Assembly (NCBI GenBank): GCA_041391965.1 | Contig: JAWKMZ010000008.1 | Span: forward strand, 1 to 64,000 | Source: JAWKMZ01 sp041391965 | GTDB lineage: Bacteria; Bacteroidota; Bacteroidia; Flavobacteriales; Flavobacteriaceae | Length of the DNA: 64,000 nt | Direction of reading: 5' to 3' | Part shown: piece by piece, positions 40,761-47,201 of the stretch | How the letters are laid out: each line of letters opens with the position of its first letter | Position numbering within the stretch: the first letter of the stretch is position 1 | Notes under the pieces: model-generated | Databases searched by the model: none | Told to the model about the DNA's origin: nothing | What the model saw: the letters and a program-made list of their open reading frames with translations, nothing else | Made by a program: the position numbers and the translations under genes

Positions 40761-41387
40761 ATGACTACTACAATCTATAAAGGGCTTGAGTTTCTTCTCA
40801 TTTTTATCATACTTCCAGTTAGCTTAGTGCTTCATTATCCGCTTTGGATTAAAATGTTTCTCTGTCTTATGGGTTTTGTGTATGTTATTTATGTGCTGTT
40901 AAAGGTCGAAAACAACAAATTCAAAATGGCAGCGCACCTCCATTGGAATGCTTTTTGGAAACAGACTTTTTTTAAAGGTGTCGCCATAGCTATTTTAACT
41001 ACTGCATTAGTGTATATCACAGATAAATCAGCCTTGTTCCATGTCCTGCTTCACAAACCCTTGTTATGGTTTATAATTGTATTTGCATATAGTGTTTTTT
41101 CAGTCTATCCACAAGAATTAATTTACAGAACTCTCTATTTTCAACGTTACAAATCGTTATTTAAAAGTGATGCTTTATTTGTATTTCTCAATGCCATTGT
41201 CTTTTCATTGGCACATCTAATGTTTAAAAATACTTTAGTCTTAATCATTACGTTTTTAGGCGGTCTTCTATTTGCACTTACCTATATCAAAACAAAATCT
41301 ACCGTATTAGTAACTATTGAACATGCCATTTATGGCAGTTGGTTGTTTACTGTTGGAATGGGAGGAATGCTTGGGTTTCCTTCGTGA
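40761..41387 (+). CDS. CPBP family intramembrane protease-like protein
   Basis: The 208-residue product has about six membrane helices and the CPBP (CAAX protease/bacteriocin-processing) layout. Motif 1 reads 'YPQELIYRTLYFQRY' near residue 117, motif 2 'IVFSLAHLMFKNTLV' near residue 150, and motif 3 'TIEHAIYGSWLF' near residue 190. Motif 1 in active members is EExxxR; here the first glutamate is a glutamine (QELIYR), so activity could be weakened or the second glutamate may serve. The gene begins 5 bases after the Lrp gene and may be translated with it. Substrate unknown. Confidence 0.85.
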   Translation: MTTTIYKGLEFLLIFIILPVSLVLHYPLWIKMFLCLMGFVYVIYVLLKVENNKFKMAAHLHWNAFWKQTFFKGVAIAILTTALVYITDKSALFHVLLHKPLLWFIIVFAYSVFSVYPQELIYRTLYFQRYKSLFKSDALFVFLNAIVFSLAHLMFKNTLVLIITFLGGLLFALTYIKTKSTVLVTIEHAIYGSWLFTVGMGGMLGFPS

Positions 41388-41403
41388 TTTATATTTTAAA
41401 AAT

Positions 41404-41431
41404 CGTTATTCGTTATTCGTAATTCATAATT
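41404..41431. repeat. Short degenerate 7-base tandem repeat upstream of lpdA
   Basis: CGTTATT, CGTTATT, CGTAATT and CATAATT follow one another directly, giving four units of 7 bases. The array lies between the CPBP gene and lpdA and ends 54 bases before the lpdA start. It may be a slippage product. Confidence 0.6.
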
Positions 41432-41439
41432 CTATGTTG

Positions 41440-41447
41440 TACTTTTG
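41440..41447 (+). promoter_or_regulatory. -7 box of lpdA
   Basis: TACTTTTG is an exact TAnnTTTG and lies 38 bases before the lpdA start, inside the small palindrome GTACTTTTGTAC (41439-41450). A TTG element at the usual distance is not found. Confidence 0.45.
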
Positions 41448-41485
41448 TACTCGTTTTAACACAACTTTGATTAAAAAATAAGTTT

Positions 41486-42886
41486 ATGAGTTCATATGAT
41501 GTAGCCATAATTGGTTCTGGTCCTGGAGGATACGTTGCAGCAATCCGTTGCGCACAATTAGGAATGAAAACTGCCATTATTGAAAAATATCCAACCCTTG
41601 GTGGTACTTGCCTTAATGTTGGTTGTATTCCAAGCAAAGCACTTTTAGATTCATCACACCATTATGAAGATGCTATGAAGCATTTTGAAGAACATGGTAT
41701 TGATATTCCTGGTGATATTAAAGTGAATTTAAAACAGATGATTGCTCGCAAACAATCGGTTGTTGACCAAACCACAAGTGGCATCGATTTCTTGATGAAA
41801 AAGAATAAAATTGATGTGTATCAAGGTGTAGGAAGCTTTAAAGATGCAACACATATCAGCATCCAAGGAAAAGATACAACCGAAATTGAAGCAAAAAACA
41901 CCATCATTGCAACAGGCTCCAAACCATCAAATCTGCCTTTTATCACCTTAGATAAAGAACGCATCATCACATCAACCGAAGCTTTAAAACTGACGGAAAT
42001 TCCTAAACATCTCATCGTCATTGGTGGTGGTGTGATTGGATTAGAATTAGGTCAAGTCTATAAACGTTTAGGTGCCGAAGTAACAGTAGTTGAATACATG
42101 GACAGAATCATCCCAACCATGGATGCTGGCTTGTCTAAAGAATTGAACAAGGTGCTTAAAAAACAAAAATTCAGCATCAACACATCGCACAAAGTAAAAT
42201 CGGTGGAGCGAAAAGGCAAAGAAGTCATCGTAAAAGCCGATAACAAAAAAGGCGAAGAAGTAGAATTTAAAGGTGATTATTGCTTAGTATCTGTTGGTCG
42301 TCATGCCTATACAGACGGTTTAAATGCCGAAGCTGCAGGCGTAAAACTAACAGACAGAGGACAAGTTGAGGTAAACGAGCATTTACAAACCAACATAAAA
42401 AATATTTATGCCATTGGCGATGTGGTTAAAGGCGCCATGTTAGCGCACAAAGCCGAAGAAGAAGGCGTCTTTGTTGCCGAAACCTTAGCAGGACAAAAAC
42501 CACATATCGATTACAATCTAATTCCAGGAGTCGTTTATACATGGCCAGAAGTAGCCGCTGTTGGTAAAACCGAAGAACAGCTTAAAGAAGCAGGAGTAGA
42601 CTATAAAATAGGCTCATTCCCAATGCGTGCTTTAGGACGTAGCAGAGCCAGTATGGATTTAGATGGCTTTGTAAAAATTCTTGCCGATAAAACAACCGAC
42701 GAAATCTTAGGCGTTCACATGGTTGGTGCTCGTGCAGCCGATATGATTGCCGAAGCCGTAGTCGCTATGGAATACAGAGCCTCAGCCGAAGATATAGCAC
42801 GTATGTCACATGCACACCCAACATTTACGGAGGCTATTAAAGAAGCCGCTTTAGCAGCGACAGATAATAGAGCACTACATATCTAA
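41486..42886 (+). CDS. lpdA: Dihydrolipoyl dehydrogenase (E3)
   Basis: The 466-residue flavoprotein is the E3 subunit that reoxidises lipoyl groups of pyruvate, 2-oxoglutarate or branched-chain dehydrogenases and the glycine system. It has the FAD motif 'DVAIIGSGPGGYVAAIRCAQLGMKTAIIEK', the redox pair in 'GGTCLNVGCIPSKALL' (C42 and C47), and NAD motif 'HLIVIGGGVIGLELGQVYKRLGAEVTVVE'. 'NIYAIGDVVKGAMLAHKAEEEG' and the interface 'AHPTFTEAIKEAALAAT' contain the catalytic His-Glu pair. No E1 or E2 genes are nearby, so it is probably a shared subunit. A terminator follows at 42932. Confidence 0.96.
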   Translation: MSSYDVAIIGSGPGGYVAAIRCAQLGMKTAIIEKYPTLGGTCLNVGCIPSKALLDSSHHYEDAMKHFEEHGIDIPGDIKVNLKQMIARKQSVVDQTTSGIDFLMKKNKIDVYQGVGSFKDATHISIQGKDTTEIEAKNTIIATGSKPSNLPFITLDKERIITSTEALKLTEIPKHLIVIGGGVIGLELGQVYKRLGAEVTVVEYMDRIIPTMDAGLSKELNKVLKKQKFSINTSHKVKSVERKGKEVIVKADNKKGEEVEFKGDYCLVSVGRHAYTDGLNAEAAGVKLTDRGQVEVNEHLQTNIKNIYAIGDVVKGAMLAHKAEEEGVFVAETLAGQKPHIDYNLIPGVVYTWPEVAAVGKTEEQLKEAGVDYKIGSFPMRALGRSRASMDLDGFVKILADKTTDEILGVHMVGARAADMIAEAVVAMEYRASAEDIARMSHAHPTFTEAIKEAALAATDNRALHI

Positions 42887-42931
42887 AGCACAGGTAGCGG
42901 ACAGGAATCTTATAAAGAATATCTCAACAAT

Positions 42932-42962
42932 AAAGCGACCAATAGGTCGCTTTTAGTTTTTA
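42932..42962 (+). terminator. Terminator after lpdA
   Basis: AAAGCGACC-AATA-GGTCGCTTT (42932-42953) is a perfect hairpin with T-rich sequence after it, 46 bases past the lpdA stop. Confidence 0.75.
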
Positions 42963-43020
42963 AACTTCTAAGCAAACCTCAAAAACAACGTTCATCACAC
43001 CAACCTAAATCCAAAACACT

Positions 43021-43028
43021 TATATTTG
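43021..43028 (+). promoter_or_regulatory. -7 box of the interrupted lipoprotein gene
   Basis: TATATTTG matches TAnnTTTG. The wider 15-base string ACTTATATTTGTTTT (43018-43032) recurs at 49793-49807 in front of the orphan gene at 49854. The expected transcription start falls just before the inverted repeat at 43043. Confidence 0.5.
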
Positions 43029-43042
43029 TTTTGATATGACAA

Positions 43043-43056
43043 GTTGTACACAATTT
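43043..43056. repeat. Left inverted repeat of a cassette-like unit
   Basis: GTTGTACACAATTT here is the complement of AAACTGTGTACAAC at 43499-43512 with one mismatch (13 of 14; the first 10 bases are perfect). The two copies bracket the lipoprotein gene, the left lying 26 bases before its start and the right 2 bases after its stop. Confidence 0.6.
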
Positions 43057-43082
43057 AACAAAACAATAAACATAAAAACAAA

Positions 43083-43496
43083 ATGAAAAAAATTTTAACA
43101 TTATTACTAGTAATTTCAAGTCTTTATCTAACTTCTTGTTCATCTGATGACGGCAATTGAAGTGGAAATGAATATCCGAAAACAGTAAATATTAAATATG
43201 ATATTACGACAACTCAATATACTGATGCAGTAGTAACTCGGACTTTGGACAACGATACTCAAACTGAAAATTTTGACAGTTTCCCTTATAGTTATACTTA
43301 TGTCCAACAAGAAGTTAATCAAGGAACATATTTGAAACTTACTTTTATGCATAATCTTGCTCAAACTGGTGGTGTAGATGACTACGAAGCTGAATTAAAA
43401 ATTACTGTTGGAAACGTAGTTGTTAAATCTGAAACTTTTATGATTACTGATAATGATTTAGGCGTAACAAAACAAATTGATTATACATTTGAATAA
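43083..43496 (+). pseudogene. Small lipoprotein gene interrupted by an in-frame TGA
   Basis: A frame starting at the ATG at 43083 encodes a good lipoprotein signal (MKKILTLLLVISSLYLTSC, cysteine at residue 19, then SSDDGN). A TGA at 43158-43160 interrupts it. The same frame then continues without further stops for 111 codons to a TAA at 43494-43496 ('SGNEYPKTVNIKYDITTTQYT' and 'TYVQQEVNQGTYLKLTFMHNLAQTGG', ending 'GVTKQIDYTFE'). Read through, it is a 137-residue Ig-like lipoprotein. No frame shift is needed, only one codon (GGA or CGA to TGA is a single change). It could be a recent pseudogene, a sequencing error or, less likely, read-through. No family is recognised. Confidence 0.7.
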
Positions 43497-43498
43497 AA

Positions 43499-43512
43499 AA
43501 ACTGTGTACAAC
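43499..43512. repeat. Right inverted repeat of a cassette-like unit
   Basis: AAACTGTGTACAAC matches the left copy at 43043-43056 in inverted orientation. It lies immediately after the stop of the interrupted lipoprotein gene and leads into the hairpin-rich element. Confidence 0.6.
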
Positions 43513-43676
43513 AACGGCTATAGTTCATTGCTTCTGACTTTCCTCTCGGAAAGTCCTCGCAAATTTGCTATCTTCGGTTTACGGAGGAAAGAATCCTGCG
43601 GATTTTTCTGCAACGAGCCATATTTCAGAGCAAGACTCTAAAAACGAAACAATAGCCACACCAAGCATCATAATTT
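43513..43676. repeat. Hairpin-rich intergenic element
   Basis: This 164-base stretch is less AT-rich than its neighbours and packed with dyads. GACTTTCC-TCTC-GGAAAGTC (43536-43555) is perfect, GCAAATTTGC (43559-43568) is a perfect palindrome, and AATCC-TGC-GGATT (43592-43604) folds too. CTTTCCTC (43538-43545) can instead pair with GAGGAAAG (43584-43591). Outer GGCTAT (43516-43521) and ATAGCC (43652-43657) could close it. No open frame of note occupies it; with the rest of 43497-43812 it accounts for the gene-free stretch before the sigma factor. It looks like a structured mobile repeat or attachment site, but the family is not identified. Confidence 0.6.
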
Positions 43677-43708
43677 TAAAAAAGCACCAATTTTGGTGCT
43701 TTTTTTGT
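43676..43708 (+). terminator. Terminator after the cassette-like unit
   Basis: AAAAAAGCACCAA and TTGGTGCTTTTTTTG form a hairpin with a strong T tract. It closes the transcript of the interrupted lipoprotein gene and insulates the sigma factor gene. Confidence 0.85.
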
Positions 43709-43812
43709 TAGGATCTTAATGTTATAAAATAAAGTGCATAATAATGTGACTTTTTTAAATGTCAAGTGTCAAATTTAAAAACCTAATTTAGTTATATAAC
43801 CCTCACTAATTT

Positions 43813-44382
43813 TTGGAAATCAAAAAAGAAATCAATAAAGTGTCTGATGAGGACCTTGTAAGAGCCATTGTAAAAACCAATGACACCTTATTATTTGAGG
43901 TGCTTTATGATAGGTATGCAACAATGGTTTATAACAAGTGCTATGGTTTTGCCAAAGATGAAGACGAAGCTAAAGATTTGACGCAAGATGTTTTTTTAAA
44001 ACTCTTTGTTAAGTTGGCAAGTTTTAAAGAAAAAGCAAAATTCTCTACCTGGTTATATGCTTTTACTTATAATCATTGTGTCAATTATGTAACAAGAGAC
44101 ACTGCTAAAAAAATTGAAAAACAATCTGTAGATTATCAAAATATTGAAAACATATCTGATGATGAAGTAACATATAGCTTTCATCAAATGAAAGTAGAAA
44201 AACTTAAAGTTGCGCTGAACCTTATTTCACCAGAAGAGAAAATGATTCTTCTATTAAAACACCAAGATTTTTTATCTATTAAAGAAATCGAATCTGTTTT
44301 AGGTATTGGAGAAAGTGCAGTCAAAATGCGACTTAAACGCGCTAAAGACAAACTTATTAATGTATATAATAACCTTAAGTAA
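43813..44382 (+). CDS. ECF-type RNA polymerase sigma factor
   Basis: The 189-residue product has sigma region 2 ('LLFEVLYDRYATMVYNKCYGFAKDEDEAKDLTQDVFLKLFVKLASFKEKAKFSTWLYAFTYNHCVNYVTRD', about residues 25-100) and region 4 ('LISPEEKMILLLKHQDFLSIKEIESVLGIGESAVKMRLKRAKDKL', about residues 137-183). It lacks regions 1 and 3, as in group 4 sigma factors. The start is a TTG; the preceding in-frame codons are a stop and TTT. That TTG also ends a near-consensus AATTTTTG, so a GTG at 43840 may be the true start. The gene ends inside the start codon of the following 60-residue gene (TAATG), implying translational coupling. No anti-sigma factor of known type adjoins. Confidence 0.88.
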   Translation: MEIKKEINKVSDEDLVRAIVKTNDTLLFEVLYDRYATMVYNKCYGFAKDEDEAKDLTQDVFLKLFVKLASFKEKAKFSTWLYAFTYNHCVNYVTRDTAKKIEKQSVDYQNIENISDDEVTYSFHQMKVEKLKVALNLISPEEKMILLLKHQDFLSIKEIESVLGIGESAVKMRLKRAKDKLINVYNNLK

Positions 44383-44564
44383 TGGAGAATCCGTTTAGAC
44401 AAATAGATAAACCTCTTAAACAAGTTCCTGAAGAACTCAAGGCAAAGGTTATGAATGATGTAGCCATAGCAAAATTGCTCATGGAGCTTGCTGCCTTATT
44501 TTCTTATAACATTGGTAATGTCATAGAATCTGTGATTAAAAACAGAAAACGCAAAAACAGTTAA
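44382..44564 (+). CDS. 60-residue protein translationally coupled to the sigma factor
   Basis: The product is 60 residues, with no signal peptide: an acidic/basic start 'MENPFRQIDKPLKQVPEELK', then 'AKVMNDVAIAKLLMELAALFSYNIGNVIESVIKNRKRKN', where a helical or weakly hydrophobic segment (LLMELAALF) precedes a basic tail. Its ATG overlaps the sigma stop by one base, the classic arrangement for a sigma factor and its partner. It is too short for a standard anti-sigma domain (no HxxxCxxC zinc motif, no membrane helix long enough), so any binding to the sigma factor is only inferred from position. An MscS-like channel gene follows after 35 bases. Confidence 0.75.
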   Translation: MENPFRQIDKPLKQVPEELKAKVMNDVAIAKLLMELAALFSYNIGNVIESVIKNRKRKNS

Positions 44565-44599
44565 TACTTAAACAAACCAATTATAAAACAAAATAAATT

Positions 44600-45433
44600 A
44601 TGGAAAAAATAACTAATTTTAAAAATATAGCTATTGAGTCTTTAACTTCAATGTGGTTTGAAATAACAAGGGTTTTTCCTAACATTATAGGAGCTATTGT
44701 TGTCCTTCTAATAGGCTGGTTGATGACCAAAGTGCTGATTAAAATTGTAAGTAAAGCCTTAAAATTAGCCAAAGCAAATAAGTTAGACGACGCCATCAAT
44801 GATATTGAAATCATAGAAGGGAAAAAATTAAAATTTGATACAGTAGCAATAGTGTCCAATTTTGTAAAATGGTTGATGTACATCATTCTTATCGTGATAG
44901 CATCAGACATTATGAACCTTAAAATCATCTCACAAGAAATAAGCAATCTCTTTGCTTATCTACCAAGATTATTTGCAGCCTTAATCATCTTTATTTTAGG
45001 CTTGTTGTTTGCTAATTTTGTAAAAAAAGGATTGAAATCTTTTTTTGAATCTATGGATGTATCAGGAGCAAAAATTATCAGTCAGATTGTATTTTTCCTT
45101 CTACTAATATTTATTTCCATTACAGCATTAAACCAAGCAGGCGTTAATACAGAGGTTATTACCAGCAACTTAACCATGATTCTTGCCGCGTTTCTATTAG
45201 CATTTGCACTTGCTTTTGGTTTTGGCGCAAAAGAAATAGTTGCCGATTTGCTACGTACTTTTTACACCAGAAAAACATTTGAAATAGGACAACACATAGA
45301 ATACCAAGGCAAAACCTATGAAGTAGAAGCTATTAATAACAATACGATGGTTCTAAAAACGGCTGAAACAACGCTTGTTGTGCCAATTAAAAATATTGTA
45401 GAAAGCGAGATAAAAATTCAGGATACGCCTTAG
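44600..45433 (+). CDS. MscS-like mechanosensitive ion channel
   Basis: The 277-residue product has about five membrane helices: 'NIIGAIVVLLIGWLMTKVLI', 'WLMYIILIVIASDIM', 'RLFAALIIFILGLLFANFV', 'IVFFLLLIFISITAL', 'LTMILAAFLLAFALAFGFGAKEIVADLLRTFY'. The last includes the glycine/alanine-rich pore line of small-conductance channels. A beta domain ends it ('FEIGQHIEYQGKTYEVEAINNNTMVLKTAETTLVVPIKNIVESEI'). The N-terminal helices with a repeated 'VSNFV..LL' pattern resemble the TM-helix repeat family. It would open under membrane tension to release osmolytes. It follows the sigma factor and 60-residue gene and is probably in their transcript; a hairpin terminator follows at 45491. Confidence 0.9.
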   Translation: MEKITNFKNIAIESLTSMWFEITRVFPNIIGAIVVLLIGWLMTKVLIKIVSKALKLAKANKLDDAINDIEIIEGKKLKFDTVAIVSNFVKWLMYIILIVIASDIMNLKIISQEISNLFAYLPRLFAALIIFILGLLFANFVKKGLKSFFESMDVSGAKIISQIVFFLLLIFISITALNQAGVNTEVITSNLTMILAAFLLAFALAFGFGAKEIVADLLRTFYTRKTFEIGQHIEYQGKTYEVEAINNNTMVLKTAETTLVVPIKNIVESEIKIQDTP

Positions 45434-45490
45434 GGTTAGGGTTTAAATTTGGTTAATTTAATTCTGATATTTAAAATCGTTTCTACTTTT

Positions 45491-45521
45491 CCCTTTCCAT
45501 GGATTTGGAAAGGGATTTTTT
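45491..45521 (+). terminator. Terminator after the channel gene
   Basis: CCCTTTCC-ATGGATTT-GGAAAGGG (45491-45514) is a perfect 8-base-arm hairpin followed by ATTTTTT, closing the sigma factor/channel transcript. Confidence 0.85.
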
Positions 45522-45539
45522 ATATCATAACAATGAATT

Positions 45540-47111
45540 CTATTGATTCAGTTTATCAACTTTAATGCGCATAGGTTGGTTGGCAATTTCCCAAGCAGTA
45601 TAAAACACCAAACGTGCTCTGTTTTCTAACAAATCGTATTGAATTTTATCTGGTGTATCTGTTGGTTGATGATAGTCATCATGCGTACCATTAAAATAGA
45701 AGATAACTGGAATGTTATTTTTCGCAAAATTATAATGGTCAGATCTGTAATAATAACGGTTTGGGTCATTATCATTATCATAAGTATAATCTAAAGTAAT
45801 ATGTGTGTATTTATTATTAGCTTCTTCAGACAGCTCATGCAATTCTGTACTCAATTTGTCTGAACCAATCAAATAAATATAATTTCTATCACCTTCACGT
45901 TTAGGGTCTGTTCTTCCAATCATATCAATATTAAGGTCAGCAACGGTATTCTCTAATGGAAAAATAGGGTTGACATCTGTATAATAACTCGAACCTAAAA
46001 GTCCTTTTTCTTCACCAGTAACATGTAAAAACAAAATAGAACGTTTTGGTCCATGACCATCTAATTGTGCTTTCTTAAAGGCTTCTGCAATTTCTAAAAG
46101 TGCAACAGTTCCAGAACCATCATCATCAGCACCATTATTTATTTGACCATTGGTAATGCCTATATGGTCTAAATGTGAAGAAATAACAAGTATTTCATCA
46201 GGCTTTTCTGAACCTTTAATAAAAGCAACTACATTTTCAGAGCTTACAGCTTTCATTTCACTTTCAATATTAATCTTGATATTGGTAGTGATTGTTTTGG
46301 CAACATCATTAGTTTCAATAGCAGTATATAAAGCCTTTCCTAAAGTATCACTAATTAAAATTTGAGCCATAGAACTTTTTAGCTTATCATTTAATTCTAT
46401 TTTTCCATTATAATTACTTTCATTTCTTTTTTTATAATAGGCAGCTACTCTTTTAAAATAGGCATCATCCATAAGTAATAAGGCTTTTGCACCTTTTTGT
46501 TGTGCGACATCTCTTTTTGCAGAGCTTGCTTGTCTGCCTTCAAACCATTTTGTTTTTTCAGTAGTTCCTGAAATGACAAAAGTGCCATCGGCATTGGTTG
46601 GCTCTCCTGCTTTAACCAATACAATTTTACCGTTGACATCTAAATTTTTGTAGTCGGAATAGTTGGCATCATCAATGCCATAACCAGCATATACAATGTT
46701 GTTAACATCAAAAGTTTGTGATGGAATAGTTCCCATGACCACAAAGTCAGTATAATTTTCAAATGCTTTTCCATTAACAGTAATACTGCTTTTTATCGTT
46801 TTTAAACTTGTTAAAGGCACTTCCTGAAAATAATCGTCTTTAGCAATAGGTGATGGAATGTCTAAGTTTTCATACTGTTGTTTTAAAAAATTGACAGCTA
46901 ATTTTTGACCACGTTCACCAGTTTCTCGTCCTTCAAACTTGTCTGAAGCGTAGGTGTAAAGTAAGTCTTTAAGTTCTGAAGAGGTGATGGTGTTTCCATA
47001 AACTGTTGGGTCAACAGTAGGTGATTGCTTATTGTTTTGGGCAGACTGTTGGGTTGTTTTACAGCTAAAAAGGGCAAGGGTTATACCTGCAATAAGGAGA
47101 AACTTTCGCAT
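45540..47111 (-). CDS. M28 family zinc peptidase with PA-type insert, lipoprotein
   Basis: The ATG at 47109-47111 gives MRKFLLIAGITLALFSC and 523 residues, a lipoprotein signal with cysteine at about residue 17; a longer frame starts at the TTG of a -7 box. After 'ASDKFEGRETGERGQKLAVNFL', a protease-associated-type domain spans about residues 120-270 ('NNIVYAGYGIDDANYSDYKNLDVNGKIVLVKAGEP'). The M28 catalytic domain follows with two-zinc ligands in 'VISSHLDHIG', 'GADDDGSGTVALLEIA', 'VTGEEKGLLGSSYY' and 'NIDMIGRTDP', and 'YRSDHYNFAKNNIPVIFYFNGTHDDYHQPTDT'. It is an aminopeptidase-type enzyme on the cell surface. A shorter paralogue lies next to it. Confidence 0.93.
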   Translation of the reverse strand: MRKFLLIAGITLALFSCKTTQQSAQNNKQSPTVDPTVYGNTITSSELKDLLYTYASDKFEGRETGERGQKLAVNFLKQQYENLDIPSPIAKDDYFQEVPLTSLKTIKSSITVNGKAFENYTDFVVMGTIPSQTFDVNNIVYAGYGIDDANYSDYKNLDVNGKIVLVKAGEPTNADGTFVISGTTEKTKWFEGRQASSAKRDVAQQKGAKALLLMDDAYFKRVAAYYKKRNESNYNGKIELNDKLKSSMAQILISDTLGKALYTAIETNDVAKTITTNIKINIESEMKAVSSENVVAFIKGSEKPDEILVISSHLDHIGITNGQINNGADDDGSGTVALLEIAEAFKKAQLDGHGPKRSILFLHVTGEEKGLLGSSYYTDVNPIFPLENTVADLNIDMIGRTDPKREGDRNYIYLIGSDKLSTELHELSEEANNKYTHITLDYTYDNDNDPNRYYYRSDHYNFAKNNIPVIFYFNGTHDDYHQPTDTPDKIQYDLLENRARLVFYTAWEIANQPMRIKVDKLNQ

Positions 47112-47138
47112 TGAAATATAATTAATTATTAAGGATTG

Positions 47139-47146
47139 CAAAATTA
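47139..47146 (-). promoter_or_regulatory. -7 box of the larger M28 peptidase gene
   Basis: CAAAATTA on the plus strand reads TAATTTTG on the minus strand, matching TAnnTTTG. It lies 27 bases upstream of the ATG and its TTG end is what makes the frame look longer. Confidence 0.5.
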
Positions 47147-47201
47147 CAAAGCACTTTAAAAAGAATGCCTTTGTTTAGTATTCATTTAACATTTTTAACA
47201 A

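Noticed and set aside
41402..41431. Possible CRISPR-like array
   Set aside because: The units are only 7 bases with no spacers, and no cas gene is near.
43140..43364. Minus-strand frame across the interrupted lipoprotein gene
   Set aside because: The plus strand carries a clear lipoprotein signal and a continuous frame after the stop; the minus frame lacks any domain and has no promoter.
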